64,000 bases of DNA from Burkholderiales bacterium (GCA_016223165.1 JACRPO010000005.1:558001-622000), one strand, 5' to 3'. Positions 27,326-38,292 are shown, counted from the first letter of the stretch. Numbers and translations are program-made. Notes: generated by a model not told the origin, from the sequence alone.

Positions 27326-27370
27326 TCCGTCGAACGTTCCGTCGAACATCCCATCCAACATTCCATCCAG
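27326..27370. repeat. Period-12 tandem repeat between dnaX and ybaB
   Basis: Nearly four 12-nt units: TCCGTCGAACGT, TCCGTCGAACAT, CCCATCCAACAT, then TCCATCC. It fills most of the 84-nt gap between the two genes and ends just before the ybaB ribosome-binding site (GAGGA near 27374). Confidence 0.85.
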
Positions 27371-27386
27371 ACTCGAGGACCACACC

Positions 27387-27713
27387 ATGATGAAGGGTCA
27401 GCTGGCCGGCCTGATGAAGCAGGCGCAGGCGATGCAGGAGAACATGAAGAAGGCGCAGGAGGAGCTCGCCAGCATCGAGGTCGAGGGCACGTCCGGCGCC
27501 GGCCTCGTGAAGGTGACGATGACCTGCCGCCACGACGTGAAGCGTGTCGCCATCGATCCGAGCCTGCTCGCCGACGACAAGGACATGCTCGAGGACCTCG
27601 TCGCCGCCGCCTTCAACGACGCCGTGCGCCGTGCCGAGGCGGTGAGCACCGAGCGCATGGGCAAGCTCACGGCCGGCCTGCCGATGCCACCCGGCATGAA
27701 GTTCCCGTTCTGA
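27387..27713 (+). CDS. ybaB: YbaB/EbfC family nucleoid-associated protein
   Basis: 108-residue DNA-binding dimer. Family signature: [20 protein letters not shown] followed by [17 protein letters not shown] and the conserved tail [10 protein letters not shown]. Between dnaX (84 nt upstream, with a tandem repeat in the gap) and recR (22 nt downstream), the order found across Proteobacteria. Co-transcription with recombination/replication genes is expected. Confidence 0.97.
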   Translation: MMKGQLAGLMKQAQAMQENMKKAQEELASIEVEGTSGAGLVKVTMTCRHDVKRVAIDPSLLADDKDMLEDLVAAAFNDAVRRAEAVSTERMGKLTAGLPMPPGMKFPF

Positions 27714-27735
27714 GCCGGGCGGCGGATTCCCTCGC

Positions 27736-28338
27736 GTGGCCACCGGGTCGGCGAAGCACGACGCGCTCGAGGAGCTGATCGAGGCGCTGCGGCGCCTGCC
27801 CGGCGTGGGCGTGAAGTCGGCGCAGCGCATGACCTACCACCTGCTGCAGCACGACCGGCCGGCCGCGCAGGCGCTGGCTGGTGCGCTGACGCACGCGGTG
27901 CAGTCGGTGCGGCACTGCACGCGCTGCCACACCTTCACCGAAGGCGAGCTGTGCGGCACCTGCGCCGACCCGCGGCGCGACGCGCGGCTGCTGGCGGTGG
28001 TCGAGACGCCAGCCGACCAGGCGGCGCTGGAGCGCAGCGGCAGCTACAAGGGCCTGTACTTCGTGCTGATGGGCCGCCTGAGCCCGCTCGACGGCGTCGG
28101 CACGGTCGAGATCGGTGCCGAGCGGCTGCTCGCGCGCGCCGCCGACGGCGTCGTCGAGGAGGTGGTGCTGGCCACTGGCTTCACCGCCGAGGGCGAGCTC
28201 ACCGCGCAGGCGCTGGCGGCGGCGTTGAAGGCGCGCGGCCTCAAGGTGACGCGGCTGGCGCGCGGCGTGCCGGCGGGCAGTGATCTCGAGTACGTCGACC
28301 TGAGCACGATCGCCTACGCGCTGCACGACCGGCGCTGA
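27736..28338 (+). CDS. recR: Recombination mediator protein RecR
   Basis: 200-residue protein of the RecFOR gap-repair pathway. Helix-hairpin-helix [20 protein letters not shown], a four-cysteine zinc site in [19 protein letters not shown], and a Toprim domain with [15 protein letters not shown] and the [12 protein letters not shown] segment. The start is GTG at 27736, three codons before the conserved region begins. Last gene of the dnaX cluster. Confidence 0.97.
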   Translation: MATGSAKHDALEELIEALRRLPGVGVKSAQRMTYHLLQHDRPAAQALAGALTHAVQSVRHCTRCHTFTEGELCGTCADPRRDARLLAVVETPADQAALERSGSYKGLYFVLMGRLSPLDGVGTVEIGAERLLARAADGVVEEVVLATGFTAEGELTAQALAAALKARGLKVTRLARGVPAGSDLEYVDLSTIAYALHDRR

Positions 28339-28428
28339 TGTTGCGGCCATGAAGCGAGCAGCCTCTGCCCGCGCTGCCAGCGGCGGCGGCCAGGTGAACG
28401 TTCGGCCTGAGCGGCGCGCTCTCGGTCG

Positions 28429-29244
28429 TCAGGCAGCCACCGCCGCGCGGTAGGCGTGCCACGAGGCGTGCCCGATCACCGGGGCCACGACCACGAGCCC
28501 GATGAACCACGGGGCCATGGCCGCGAAGGTGATGGCAGCGATCAACACGCCCCAGAAGAGCATCACCGGCGTCTGCGTGAACACCAGGCGCAGGCTGGTC
28601 AGCGCAGCGGTGATGGCATCGGTGGAGCGGTCCAGCAGCATCGGCATGCTGACCACGCTGACCGAGAAGATCAGCGTCGCGAAGATCGCGCCGACGATCG
28701 CCCAGGCAACGATGAAGGTGATGTTCTCGGGATTGAACAGCGCCGAGATCGAGCCCTTGAAGTCCGGCATGCCGTCGAAGGTGACGGCGAAGATCACCAG
28801 CGTCGAGCGCGCCCAGAGCATCTCCAGCACCAGCAGAACGAAGGCGAAGATGCCCAGTTGACCCAGGCGCGAGTCCCATGCCAACAGCGAGGCGCCGAAG
28901 TCGGGCCGCCGGCCGGCCTGCAACTCGCGGCTGACGTGGTACAGGCCCAGGCACAGGAACGGCGCCACCAGCAGGAAGCCGGCCGAGAGCGCCAGCACGT
29001 AGGCCGGCGCGTGCTCGTAGACCTTCATCAGCGCCCAGCCCATCACCGTGAAGCAGCCGCCGTAGAAGATGCCGATGGCCGGCGCGCGCCTGAAGTCGGC
29101 CCACCCGAGGGCCAGCCAGTGCAGCGGATCGGCGAAGTGAAGCGGGCGCAGCACGATCGGCGGGCGCGGCACGGCCTCGGCGGGCGCGGGCATGCCGGGC
29201 AGCGGCGTGGGAGAGGGCGGTGGCGGGGCTTCGTCGGCGGTCAC
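28429..29244 (-). CDS. DUF2189 integral membrane protein
   Basis: About 271 residues with a proline-rich cytosolic lead (~35 residues) and six hydrophobic segments. Recognisable DUF2189 features are FADPLHWLALGWADFRRAP, FAVTFDGMPDFKG and the ending APVIGHASWHAYRA. The function of the family is not established. The start is unclear: I use GTG at 29244, while the frame is open to 29511 and another ATG at 29301 is possible. Convergent with recR and divergent from the MFS gene. Confidence 0.75.
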   Translation of the reverse strand: MTADEAPPPPSPTPLPGMPAPAEAVPRPPIVLRPLHFADPLHWLALGWADFRRAPAIGIFYGGCFTVMGWALMKVYEHAPAYVLALSAGFLLVAPFLCLGLYHVSRELQAGRRPDFGASLLAWDSRLGQLGIFAFVLLVLEMLWARSTLVIFAVTFDGMPDFKGSISALFNPENITFIVAWAIVGAIFATLIFSVSVVSMPMLLDRSTDAITAALTSLRLVFTQTPVMLFWGVLIAAITFAAMAPWFIGLVVVAPVIGHASWHAYRAAVAA

Positions 29245-29383
29245 TGTGCGCAGCCTAGGCAACGCGCCGCGTCGCGTCCACTGGGGTCGGCCCGGGGGCA
29301 TGGGACGGCGACCGCCGACGAGGCGAGCCTCGATGTGGTGCAATGTCTCGCCTGCCACCCTGCGATCCCTGCCGAGCCTCGCG

Positions 29384-30589
29384 ATGCCGCGCCCCCTGAC
29401 TCTGCTGCTCAACGTGGCCCACGCGCTGGACCACCTGTTCCTGCTCATCTTCGCCACCGCGGTGGCCACCATCGCGCTCGAGTTCGGGTTTGCGCGCTGG
29501 GAAGACCTCATGCCCTACGGCGTCGGCGCCTTCGTGATGTTCGGCCTCGGCTCGCTGCCGGCCGGCCGCCTGGGCGACCTGTGGGGGCGGCGGCGCATGA
29601 TGCTGGTCTTCTACTTCGGCATCGGCGCTGCCTCTCTCGCGGTGGCGCTGACGCGCAACGCCTGGCAGATGGCGGCGGCGCTGACGCTGCTGGGCACCTT
29701 CTCGGCGATCTACCACCCGGTGGGCATCCCGATGCTGGTGCAGCGCGCGAAGAGCCCCGGCGCGACGATCGGCGTCAACGGCCTGGCAGGCAACCTCGGC
29801 ATCGCCGCGGCGGCCATCGCCACCGGCTTCCTGGTGCAGTGGATCGGCTGGCGCGCCGCCTTCGTCGTGCCCGGCCTCGTCTCGATCGCCTGCGGCTTCG
29901 CCTTCATGGTGCTCGCACCGCACGAGACCGAGCCGCCGGCCGCTTGCGCACGCAAGGCCGGTGTCGACCTACCGGCGCCGCTGCTGGCGCGCGTCTTCGC
30001 GGTGATGACGGCGGCAGCCGCCTCCGGCGGACTGCTGTTCAACATGACCACCAACGGCAACAGCCAGCTGCTGGCCGAGCGCATGCGCGGCGTCGTCGAG
30101 GACCCCGCCACACTCGGCACGCTGCTGGCCGTGGTGTACGCGGTGGCGTCGCTGGCGCAGGTGGTGGTCGGCCGCCTCATCGACCGCATGCCGCTCAAGC
30201 GCCTGTACCTCTCGGTGGCGCTGATGCAGGTGCCGCTGCTGCTGCTGGCGGCGCAGGCGCAGGGGTGGTGGCTCTATGCGGCGCTGATCGGCGTCATGGT
30301 GCTGGTGTTCGGCGCCATCCCGTTCACCGACGCGATGATCGTGCGCTACGTCGACGACCGCATGCGCTCGCGCGTGGCCGGCATGCGGCTCACGGTCTCG
30401 ATCGGCATCAGCTCGCTGGCGGTGTGGCTGCTCGGCCCGGCCGTCAAGGCGGCGGGTTTCTCGACGCTGATGCTGGCACTGGCCGGCGTGGCGCTGCTGA
30501 CGAGCGCGATCGTCTCGTGGCTGCCCGGGGAAGCAGCGGTGGCCGAGGCGCGCGCCTCGGCCGCGCGCGCGCCGGTCGGCGCTGATTGA
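29384..30589 (+). CDS. Major facilitator superfamily transporter
   Basis: 401 residues, twelve hydrophobic segments. The loop 2-3 signature GRLGDLWGRRRMM and its half-repeat GRLIDRMPLKRLY in the second half mark an MFS carrier. Helix IV contains AIYHPVGIPMLVQRAK, a pattern found in the fosmidomycin-resistance-like branch. The substrate cannot be read. The ATG at 29384 gives the family-type short N-terminus MPRPLTLLLNVAHALDHLFL. Convergent with lspA. Confidence 0.82.
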   Translation: MPRPLTLLLNVAHALDHLFLLIFATAVATIALEFGFARWEDLMPYGVGAFVMFGLGSLPAGRLGDLWGRRRMMLVFYFGIGAASLAVALTRNAWQMAAALTLLGTFSAIYHPVGIPMLVQRAKSPGATIGVNGLAGNLGIAAAAIATGFLVQWIGWRAAFVVPGLVSIACGFAFMVLAPHETEPPAACARKAGVDLPAPLLARVFAVMTAAAASGGLLFNMTTNGNSQLLAERMRGVVEDPATLGTLLAVVYAVASLAQVVVGRLIDRMPLKRLYLSVALMQVPLLLLAAQAQGWWLYAALIGVMVLVFGAIPFTDAMIVRYVDDRMRSRVAGMRLTVSIGISSLAVWLLGPAVKAAGFSTLMLALAGVALLTSAIVSWLPGEAAVAEARASAARAPVGAD

Positions 30590-30667
30590 TGGGCCACCGA
30601 GAAGGGCCGAGACGGGTGGCGGCGCGACTGTCGAGGGCCCGCGCAGCACGCGCAGGCCGGCGCCCAG

Positions 30668-31189
30668 CTACGGCGAGCGGCGCACCCGCAGCAACTCGTC
30701 CAGGATGAGGCAGGCCGCGCCCAGCGTGATCGCGCTGTCGGCGAGGTTGAAGCTCGGGAAGAAGCCGCCGTGGAAGACCGGCTCCAGGAAGCCGAAGCGG
30801 AACTGCAGGAAGTCGACCACGTAGCCGTGCAGCAGCCGGTCGACGACGTTGCCGAGCGCGCCGCCCATGATCATCGTCACCGCGAAGCAGAAGAGCCTTT
30901 GCTGCGGGTGGGCGCGGATCATCCAGATGATGAAGCCCGAGACGACGACGCCGAGGACGACGAAGAACCAGCGCTGCCAGCCCGCGGCGTCGGCGAGGAA
31001 GTTGAACGCCGCGCCGGTGTTGTGCACGCGCACGAGGTTGAAGAACGGCGCCAGCGGGCGCACCTCGCCATGATGGAACTGCTGCAGCACGAGCGTCTTC
31101 GTCACCTGGTCGGCGACGATGACGAGCACCGCCAGCGCGAGCCACAACGCGAGCCCCGGCGCACCGCCGCGGCGGACGAACCAGGCCAT
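30668..31189 (-). CDS. lspA: Lipoprotein signal peptidase
   Basis: 173-residue inner-membrane aspartyl peptidase that removes signal peptides from prolipoproteins. Four membrane segments; catalytic aspartates in [15 protein letters not shown] and FNLADSAI; conserved [13 protein letters not shown]. The ATG overlaps the ileS stop by one base (TGATG), so translation is coupled to ileS. Confidence 0.97.
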   Translation of the reverse strand: MAWFVRRGGAPGLALWLALAVLVIVADQVTKTLVLQQFHHGEVRPLAPFFNLVRVHNTGAAFNFLADAAGWQRWFFVVLGVVVSGFIIWMIRAHPQQRLFCFAVTMIMGGALGNVVDRLLHGYVVDFLQFRFGFLEPVFHGGFFPSFNLADSAITLGAACLILDELLRVRRSP

Positions 31190-34050
31190 CAGGCGACCCG
31201 CCTCGTCTCGCCTGGCCCGAACAGGTTGCTCGTGCAGCGGCCGCACAGGCCGGCGTGTGCCGGGTCGTGCCCGACATCGTCGCGCCAGTGCCAGCAACGC
31301 TCGCACTTGCGCGCCTGGCTCGGCTGCACCTCGACGGCCACCTCGCCGCCTTCCTTCAGGCCCGCCGCCGACGTGATGAGCACGAACTTGAGGTCGTCGC
31401 CCAGGCTCGCCAGCAGCGCATGGTCGGCCGGCGGCAGCGTCAGCGTCGCGTTGGCCTGCAGCGACGAGCCCACCGTGCCGGCGACGCGCAGCGCCTCGAT
31501 CTCCTTGTTGACGAGGTCGCGCAGCTCGCGGATGCGCGACCACTTGGCGAGCAGGGGGTCGTCAGGTCCGCCGGCGGACGGGAACTTCCAGTAGGTCTCA
31601 CAGAAGATCGACTCGCCGCGCGTCTCGGCCGGACCGAACACCTGCCAGGCTTCCTCGGCGGTGAAGCTGAGGAAGGGCGCCATCCAGCGCAGCATCGCGT
31701 GCGTGATGTGCCAAAGCGCCGTCTGTGCCGAGCGGCGCGCGAGCGACCCCGCCGCCGTGGTGTAGAGGCGGTCCTTCAGCACGTCGAGGTAGAAGGCGCC
31801 GAGGTCCTCGGCGCAGAACACCTGCAGCTTGGCCACCACGGGGTGGAATTCGTAGACCTCGTAGTGCTTCAGGATCTCGGCCTGCAGCTCGGCCGTGCGC
31901 GCCAGCGCCCAGCGGTCGATCTCGAGCATCTCGGCCGGCGGCACGGCATGCCGGCCGGCGTCGAAGTCCGACGTGTTGGCGAGCAGGAAGCGCAGCGTGT
32001 TGCGGATGCGTCGGTAGCTGTCGACGACGCGCGCGAGCACCTTGTCGTCGACGCTGAGGTCGCCAGAGTAGTCGGTGGCGGCGGTCCACAGGCGGATGAT
32101 CTCCGCCCCCATCTGCTTGGTCACCTCGCGCATCTCGACGAAGTTGCCCAAGCTCTTGCTCATCTTGCGGCCCTGGCTGTCGACCGTGAAGCCGTGCGTG
32201 AGCAACGCCCGGTACGGCGCGCGGCCTTCGAGCGCGCAGCCGATCAGCAGCGAGCTGTGGAACCAGCCGCGATGCTGGTCGTGGCCCTCGAGGTAGAGGT
32301 CGGCTTCGGGGCCGGAGGTGTGGTAGCCGGGGTCGCCCGGCGGGCCCTTGTGCGAGCCGCGCAACACGTGGTTGAAGGTGGAGCCGGAGTCGAACCAGAC
32401 GTCGAGGATGTCGTTGCTCTTGGCGTACTCCTCCGCCTCGGCGCCGAGCCACTCGCTGGCTTCGAGCTGGCTCCAGGCCTCGACGCCGCCTTGCTCGACG
32501 AGGGCTGCGGCGCGCTCCATGAACTCGAGCGTCGACGGGTGCGGCTCGCCGTTCACCTTGTGCATGAACAGCGGCAGCGGCACGCCCCAGTTGCGCTGGC
32601 GGCTGATGCACCAGTCGGGCCGGTTGGCGATCATGTCGCGCAGGCGCGCGCGGCCGTTCTCAGGGTAGAAGGCGGTCTGCTCGATGGCTTCGAGGGCCAT
32701 TCGGCGCAGCGTCTTCGGAGCCTTGTCGACGGTGAACACGCCCTCGCCCTCGTCCATGCGCACGAACCACTGCGCCGCGGCGCGGTAGATGACCGGCGTC
32801 TTGTGCCGCCAGCAATGCGGGTAGCTGTGCGTGAGGGGGCCGCTGGCGAGCAGGCGGTTGCTCTGCGCCAGCACCTCGACGATGCGGTCGTTGGCCTTCC
32901 AGATGTTGAGGCCACCGAAGAGCGGCAGGGCCGCCTCGTAGCGACCGTCACCCTGCACGGGGTTGAGGATGTCGTCGTGCTTCAGGCCGTGCGCGATGCA
33001 CGAGTTGAAGTCGTCGACGCCGTAGGCGGGCGAGCTGTGCACGATGCCGGTGCCGTCTTCGGCCGTGGCGTAGTCGGCCAGGTACACGGGCGCCGTGCGC
33101 CGGTAGCCGGCGTCGGCCTGCGCGAGCGGGTGCTCGAAGGGCAGGCCGGCGAGTTTCGCGCCACGCGTGGTCGCGAGCACCTTGCCTTCGAGGCCCCAGC
33201 GCGCCAGGCACTTTTCGACCAGCGCCGCGGCGATCAGCATGAGGCCGCGGGGCGTCTGCACGAGCGCGTACTCGAGCGCCGGGTTGAGGTTGAGCGCCTG
33301 GTTCGCGGGCAGCGTCCACGGCGTCGTCGTCCAGATCACCGCGAAGGCCGGGCCGGGCAACGACGCGAGGCCGAAGGCCCCGGCGAGCGCGGCCGGGTCG
33401 GCCGACGGAAACGCGACATCGACGGCCGTGCTCTTCTTGTCGGCGTACTCGATCTCGAACTCGGCGAGCGAACTGCCGCAGTCGAAGCACCAGTACACCG
33501 GCTTGCTGCCGCGGTAGACGAAGCCACGCTCGAACAGGCGCTTGAGCACGCGGATCTCGCCCGCCTCGTTGGCGAAGTTCATCGTGAGGTAGCGGTGCTC
33601 CCAGTCGCCGAGCACGCCGACGCGCTGGAAGTCGGCCATCTGCTGGCCGATCTGCTCGGCGGCGTAGGCGCGAGAGAGCGCCTGCACCTTTGCGCGAGGC
33701 AGGCCGCGGCCGTGCGTCTTCTCGATCTGGTTCTCGATCGGCAGGCCGTGGCAGTCCCAGCCGGGGATGTAGCGCGCGTCGAAGCCGGCCAGCTGCCGGC
33801 TCTTGACGATCATGTCCTTCAGGATCTTGTTGCTCGCGTGGCCGATGTGCAGCGTGCCGTTCGCGTAGGGCGGGCCGTCGTGCAGCACGAAGAGCGGCGC
33901 GCCCTTGCGCGCCGCTCGCAGTCGCTGGTAGACCCCCTTGTCCTGCCAGTCCTTGATCCAGCCGGGCTCGCGCTTGCCCAGGTCGCCGCGCATCGGGAAC
34001 GGCGTGTCGGGCAGGTTCAGCGTCGTCTTCGGGTCGGAGGGCTTGCTCAT
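31189..34050 (-). CDS. ileS: Isoleucyl-tRNA synthetase
   Basis: 953-residue class Ia aminoacyl-tRNA synthetase. HIGH motif H68-I-G-H71 in [16 protein letters not shown] at 629-633 ([10 protein letters not shown]), editing domain with [14 protein letters not shown], and a C-terminal zinc ribbon CERCWHW ... CGRC. The ATG at 34050 matches the E. coli-type N-terminus. lspA follows directly. The usual upstream partner ribF is on the same strand but is displaced by two opposite-strand outer-membrane genes. The 296 nt upstream carry no recognised leader structure. Confidence 0.98.
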   Translation of the reverse strand: MSKPSDPKTTLNLPDTPFPMRGDLGKREPGWIKDWQDKGVYQRLRAARKGAPLFVLHDGPPYANGTLHIGHASNKILKDMIVKSRQLAGFDARYIPGWDCHGLPIENQIEKTHGRGLPRAKVQALSRAYAAEQIGQQMADFQRVGVLGDWEHRYLTMNFANEAGEIRVLKRLFERGFVYRGSKPVYWCFDCGSSLAEFEIEYADKKSTAVDVAFPSADPAALAGAFGLASLPGPAFAVIWTTTPWTLPANQALNLNPALEYALVQTPRGLMLIAAALVEKCLARWGLEGKVLATTRGAKLAGLPFEHPLAQADAGYRRTAPVYLADYATAEDGTGIVHSSPAYGVDDFNSCIAHGLKHDDILNPVQGDGRYEAALPLFGGLNIWKANDRIVEVLAQSNRLLASGPLTHSYPHCWRHKTPVIYRAAAQWFVRMDEGEGVFTVDKAPKTLRRMALEAIEQTAFYPENGRARLRDMIANRPDWCISRQRNWGVPLPLFMHKVNGEPHPSTLEFMERAAALVEQGGVEAWSQLEASEWLGAEAEEYAKSNDILDVWFDSGSTFNHVLRGSHKGPPGDPGYHTSGPEADLYLEGHDQHRGWFHSSLLIGCALEGRAPYRALLTHGFTVDSQGRKMSKSLGNFVEMREVTKQMGAEIIRLWTAATDYSGDLSVDDKVLARVVDSYRRIRNTLRFLLANTSDFDAGRHAVPPAEMLEIDRWALARTAELQAEILKHYEVYEFHPVVAKLQVFCAEDLGAFYLDVLKDRLYTTAAGSLARRSAQTALWHITHAMLRWMAPFLSFTAEEAWQVFGPAETRGESIFCETYWKFPSAGGPDDPLLAKWSRIRELRDLVNKEIEALRVAGTVGSSLQANATLTLPPADHALLASLGDDLKFVLITSAAGLKEGGEVAVEVQPSQARKCERCWHWRDDVGHDPAHAGLCGRCTSNLFGPGETRRVA

Positions 34051-34346
34051 CGTGCAACTCGCGGGAGCCGGCTCGAGGCGCGTAGGCGCGCGCGAGTGGC
34101 GGGGGGTGAAGGAGCTGCGGCCGGCGGAAGGCGTTCGGGCCAGAGGCGGAGGGGCCGATGCGCCGGCGGCGCCGCAGTCGTGAAGCCGGTCACCCCGAGG
34201 TGGCGGGGTGCATCGGAGACTCAGCGAGGCGCGCGAATAATTCGGTCGCGCGTCGATTGCCGGCGCGTAGTAGCGTGCCAGCGCAGACAAACGGCGGTCG
34301 GGCTGCTGCGTTGCATGGGCTCGCATTCTATCGGGGCAGCCGGGCG

Positions 34347-35192
34347 ATGAAGTTCTGGTGCACGGCATGGCTCGTCGTCCTCGCCTCGTGGCAGGCCGAG
34401 GTACGTGCCGCAGAGCCATCGCAGGTGCCGCGTGAAGAAGCGGCGGTCGATGCGCGGCCGGCGCCGAGATCGTGGGACGCGGTCCTCGGCTTCGTCACCA
34501 GCTACGCCCCCGAATATGCGGGCGCAAGCCGCTGGCGCCTCGGGCTCACGCCCGGCGGCTGGGTGCGCTGGGGCCGTGTCAGCATCGCCTCGCGCAGCAC
34601 CTTCGTCGCCCGCAGCGGCGACCCGGTGAGCGGTGGCGGCCTGCGCATCGACCTCTCGCCGAACGAACGGCTGCGCATCGGCCTGGGTCTCAGGCACGAC
34701 AGCGGGCGGGAGGAATCGGACAGCGCCGATCTGCGCGGCCTGGGCGACGTGCGCTCCACGCTGCGCGTGCGCCTGGCGGGCTCGTATCCGCTCGAAGACG
34801 GCTGGCGCATGGGCGCGGCCTTGAGCATCGACGCGCTGGGCCACGGTGGTGGCACGATCAGCGAGTTCAACGTGAGCCGCGGCATCCCGCTGGCGAGGCA
34901 CACGCGGGCGAGCTTCGGCGCGGCCGTCAGCTTCGGCAACCGTCGTCACCTGCGTGCGTACTACGGCGTGTCCGCCGAGCAGTCGGCACGCTCCGGCTAC
35001 CCCGTCTACGAGCCGGACGCAGGCGCCCGCGACGTGGCTGTCTCGGCCGGCTTGCGCCATGAGTTGAACGATCGGTGGTTCACCTTCGGCGGCATCAGTG
35101 CCACCCGCCTCGTCGGGCCCGCGGCGGCCAGCCCGATCGTGCGCGAGCCCAACACCTGGGCTGTCAGCGCCGGGCTCGCCTACCGATTCTGA
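34347..35192 (+). CDS. MipA/OmpV family outer-membrane protein, copy 1
   Basis: 281 residues with a signal peptide (about 1-22, [21 protein letters not shown]). The mature part is a beta-barrel with alternating patterns and the family landmarks [47 protein letters not shown] and the C-terminal phenylalanine in GLAYRF. The family includes MltA-interacting protein MipA and OmpV porins. It is 112 nt before a paralogue of the same layout, and divergent from ileS. Confidence 0.85.
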   Translation: MKFWCTAWLVVLASWQAEVRAAEPSQVPREEAAVDARPAPRSWDAVLGFVTSYAPEYAGASRWRLGLTPGGWVRWGRVSIASRSTFVARSGDPVSGGGLRIDLSPNERLRIGLGLRHDSGREESDSADLRGLGDVRSTLRVRLAGSYPLEDGWRMGAALSIDALGHGGGTISEFNVSRGIPLARHTRASFGAAVSFGNRRHLRAYYGVSAEQSARSGYPVYEPDAGARDVAVSAGLRHELNDRWFTFGGISATRLVGPAAASPIVREPNTWAVSAGLAYRF

Positions 35193-35304
35193 CAATCGTG
35201 GCCGCCCCCTTCAGGGGGACTTCAGGCCCTTGGGCGATGCTTCGACAGCGCGCCGCGAGGCGACCCGCGACATGCGGGACCACCCGCCCGGCGGACCTGA
35301 CCCG

Positions 35305-36174
35305 ATGAACTCCCTCCTCGTCCTGGCCCGATGCCTTCTTGCTGCGGCCTTCGTCGTGGCCGGCACGGCCGTGCACGCGGGCGAATACAAGCCCGTTTCG
35401 CCGGTGAGAGCCAACGGCGAGACCGCCGAGGCAACGTCCTCGGGCGTCAAGCGGGACTGGGACGCCGCCGTCGGCGGCGTCCTCGTCTACGGGCCCGACT
35501 ACGCCGGCTCCGACAATCAGCGCCTGCACCTGGGCCCGGGCTTCTACCTGCGCTATGGACGGGTCAGCATCGCCACGAGAAGCGGCTTTCGCACCGCCGG
35601 CGACCCGGGCGAACGGGCCGGCCTGCGCATCGATCTCTCACCGAGCGATCGCCTGCGCTTTGCCGTCGGGCTGCGCTACGACGCCGGCCGACAGGAGTCG
35701 AGCGGCGACGGGCTGAAGGGCATGGGTGACGTGCCGAGCACGGTACGCGTGCGCATGATGGGTTCGTACCGGCTGGACGAAGGCTGGTCGGCCGGCAGCG
35801 CGGTGCTGCTGGATGCATTGGGTCGCGGCGGCGGCTGGCAGGCCGACGTGAGCTTCGGGCGCCAGATGCGCTTCGATGCCGACACCACCTGGAGCTTCGG
35901 CACCGCGCTCTCCCTTGCCGGTGACCGCCACATGCAGACCTACTTCGGTGTCACCGAGGAGCAGGCCGCGCGCACCGGATACCCCGTGTACGAGCCGCGC
36001 TCGGGCTTGCGCGACGTGTCCGCCTTTGTCAATGCCCGCACCAACCTCGGTGGCAGCTGGCACACGTTCTACGGCGGCAGCGTGTCGCGCCTGCTCGGCC
36101 CGGCGGCCGACAGCCCGCTCACCAAACAGCCTAGCAGCTGGGGCCTCAACGTGGGTCTGGTGTACCGCTTCTGA
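35305..36174 (+). CDS. MipA/OmpV family outer-membrane protein, copy 2
   Basis: 289 residues, clearly a paralogue of the upstream gene: signal peptide about 1-25 (MNSLLVLARCLLAAAFVVAG, ending HAG), then [50 protein letters not shown] and the terminal GLVYRF. The last 29 nt overlap the 3' end of ribF on the opposite strand. Tandem duplication followed by divergence is the simplest origin. Confidence 0.85.
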   Translation: MNSLLVLARCLLAAAFVVAGTAVHAGEYKPVSPVRANGETAEATSSGVKRDWDAAVGGVLVYGPDYAGSDNQRLHLGPGFYLRYGRVSIATRSGFRTAGDPGERAGLRIDLSPSDRLRFAVGLRYDAGRQESSGDGLKGMGDVPSTVRVRMMGSYRLDEGWSAGSAVLLDALGRGGGWQADVSFGRQMRFDADTTWSFGTALSLAGDRHMQTYFGVTEEQAARTGYPVYEPRSGLRDVSAFVNARTNLGGSWHTFYGGSVSRLLGPAADSPLTKQPSSWGLNVGLVYRF

Positions 36175-37132
36175 CGAACCATGCGCGCGCCGCCTGCGTG
36201 TCGGCAGCGATGCCGGTGCGCAGCGCCTCCAGCGACTCGTACTTGAGCTCGTCGTGCAGCTTGTGCAGCAACTGCACATGCACGACGCGACCGTAGCCGC
36301 CTTCGGGGCCGAGCGTGGCCGGCCAATCGAAGACATGCCCTTCGAGCAGCACGCGGCCGCCATCCTCGATGCTCGGGCGCACACCCAGGCTCGCGACGGC
36401 GGGCAGCGGCGCCTCGCCCAGACCCTGCACGCAGGCCACGAAGATGCCGCTGGCGGCCGGGCGGGCGTGGCCGAAATGCAGGTTCAGCGTCGGAAAGCCC
36501 AGTTCGCGGCCGAGCTTGCGCCCGTGCCGCACATGACCGCTGATCGCGTAGGGCCGCCCGAGCAGCGTCTCGGCACCGGCCAGGTCGCCGGCCGCGAGGG
36601 CCTCGCGCACGGCCGAGCTGCTGACGCGCTGGCCATGCACCTCGTAGCTCAGCATGCGCGCGACATCGAAGCCCGCCGTGCGGCCGGCAACGTCGAGGGT
36701 CTCGTAAGTGCCGGCGCGGCGAGCGCCGAAGGTGAAGTCGTCGCCGACCAGCACGTAGCGCACGCCGAGCCCTGATCGCAGGACGCCATCGATGAAGGCC
36801 TGCGGCGGCAGCGAGGCCAGGGCGTCGTCGAATCGCATGACGACGACACGGTCGACGCCGCAGCGTTCGATCTCGGCGAGCTTGTCGCGCAGGGTGCTGA
36901 TGCGCCGCGGCGCCGCCTCGGGCTTGCCGGCGCGGGCGGCGAAGAAGTCGCGCGGATGCGGCTCGAAGGTCAGCACGCACGAGGGCAGGCCGCGGTGGCG
37001 CGCCTCGTTCTGCAGCAGGGCCAGCATGGCCTGGTGGCCGCGGTGCACGCCGTCGAAATTGCCGATCGTCAGCGCGTGGCCGGTGCCGGGGTGCGCCAGC
37101 GCGCGGTGGCCGATGCCTCGGAAGACCTGCAT
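36146..37132 (-). CDS. ribF: Bifunctional riboflavin kinase/FMN adenylyltransferase
   Basis: 328-residue FAD-synthesis enzyme. N-terminal nucleotidyl-transferase: TIGNFDGVHRGHQAML with the HxGH-like GVHRGH, FEPHPRDFF, and YVLVGDDFTFGARRAG. C-terminal riboflavin kinase: GHVRHGRKLGRELGFPTLNL and LLHKLHDELKYESLEALR. The last codons overlap the convergent MipA-family gene by 29 nt. It starts 8 nt after the GT4 gene ends, so they may be co-transcribed. Confidence 0.96.
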   Translation of the reverse strand: MQVFRGIGHRALAHPGTGHALTIGNFDGVHRGHQAMLALLQNEARHRGLPSCVLTFEPHPRDFFAARAGKPEAAPRRISTLRDKLAEIERCGVDRVVVMRFDDALASLPPQAFIDGVLRSGLGVRYVLVGDDFTFGARRAGTYETLDVAGRTAGFDVARMLSYEVHGQRVSSSAVREALAAGDLAGAETLLGRPYAISGHVRHGRKLGRELGFPTLNLHFGHARPAASGIFVACVQGLGEAPLPAVASLGVRPSIEDGGRVLLEGHVFDWPATLGPEGGYGRVVHVQLLHKLHDELKYESLEALRTGIAADTQAARAWFVRSGTPDPR

Positions 37133-37140
37133 GCGGCCGA

Positions 37141-38292
37141 TTATCCCGGCGCGCCGGCGATGGCCCGTTCGGGCGCGCCGGCGGGCGCCTGGGCCGGCCC
37201 CAGGCCCAGCAGTCTCGTGTACAGCGCGAGGTACGCCGCGGCCGCCTGGTCCCAATCGAAGCGGGCGGCGTGCCGGCGGATCGCGTCCGCGTGGCCCGGC
37301 TCGCGCGCGCGGGCCAGGCCGGCTTCGACGACGCGGCGCATCGCCATGCCGTCGAAGCTGTCGAAGTAATCGGCGACGTCGCCGCCGATCTCGGGCAGGC
37401 TGGTGCGCCGGGCGAGGAAGACCGGCTTGCCGAAGTGCATGGCCTCGATCGGCGGCAGGCCGAAGCCCTCGGCCAGCGACGGAAAGAGGAAGCCGGCGCA
37501 ATGGGCGTAGGCCCAGGCCTTCTGCGCGTCGTCGATGCCGAGGTGGAACTGCACGTTGGGCAGGTCGACGGCTTCGCGCAGCCGCCGCGAGTCGTGCCCC
37601 GGCGGCCCGCACAGCACGAACAGCATCTCCGGCCAGGCGCGCGCGAGCGCGACGATGGCCTGCGGGTTCTTCGACGGCGACATGCGGCTCAGGTGAAAGA
37701 GGAAGGGTCGCGGTGCGATGGTTCCGGGACCGGGACCGGGCTCTGCCGGCCAGCCCGGCAGCGGCCTGCGCTCGGACGCGACGAAGGACCGCGCGCCGTT
37801 GAGCACGACGTCGAGCGGCCCGCTCCAGCCCAGGTGCCGGCGCACGTCGGCCGCGGTGTACTCGCTGATGGCCACCACGTGGTCGGCGTGGGCGAGCAGC
37901 GCTCGCGTGCGCCGATGGTGCCGCCAGGTCGAGAACGCATTGCGCCCGTAGAGGTAGTTCAGATCGTGCACCGTCACGACGCGCGGCCCGCAGCCAGCCG
38001 GCGGCAGGGTCTTGTTCAGCTGGTGCAGCGAATGCCACAGCGCATAACGCACGGGTTGCACGTGGCGCATGCGTTGCCAGCGCGTCACCGGCAGGTAGTC
38101 GACCTCGTTGCCGAAAAGGCCGTAGAGCTTCTCGCGCAGGTGGAAGTGAAAGCGCGCGCTGTAGCGCTCGCGCCAGGCCGGCGCGGCGCGCGCGATGCGG
38201 CTGCCGATCTGCAGGGCGAACTCGCCCAGGCCGTCCTGCAGGCCGGCGACCCCCCCCAGGCTGATGCCCACGTGCAAGTCGATCACGCTCAT
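37141..38292 (-). CDS. GT4-family glycosyltransferase
   Basis: 383 residues with the GT-B fold. The donor-binding half contains FLFHLSRMSPSKNPQAIVAL, LFVLCGPPG and the E-x7-E signature in PSLAEGFGLPPIEAMHFGKP. The N-terminal half holds VVTVHDLNYLYGRNAFSTWR. No membrane segment or signal is seen. It may transfer a sugar in the surface polysaccharide locus to its right, though it is transcribed away from it toward ribF. Confidence 0.88.
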   Translation of the reverse strand: MSVIDLHVGISLGGVAGLQDGLGEFALQIGSRIARAAPAWRERYSARFHFHLREKLYGLFGNEVDYLPVTRWQRMRHVQPVRYALWHSLHQLNKTLPPAGCGPRVVTVHDLNYLYGRNAFSTWRHHRRTRALLAHADHVVAISEYTAADVRRHLGWSGPLDVVLNGARSFVASERRPLPGWPAEPGPGPGTIAPRPFLFHLSRMSPSKNPQAIVALARAWPEMLFVLCGPPGHDSRRLREAVDLPNVQFHLGIDDAQKAWAYAHCAGFLFPSLAEGFGLPPIEAMHFGKPVFLARRTSLPEIGGDVADYFDSFDGMAMRRVVEAGLARAREPGHADAIRRHAARFDWDQAAAAYLALYTRLLGLGPAQAPAGAPERAIAGAPG

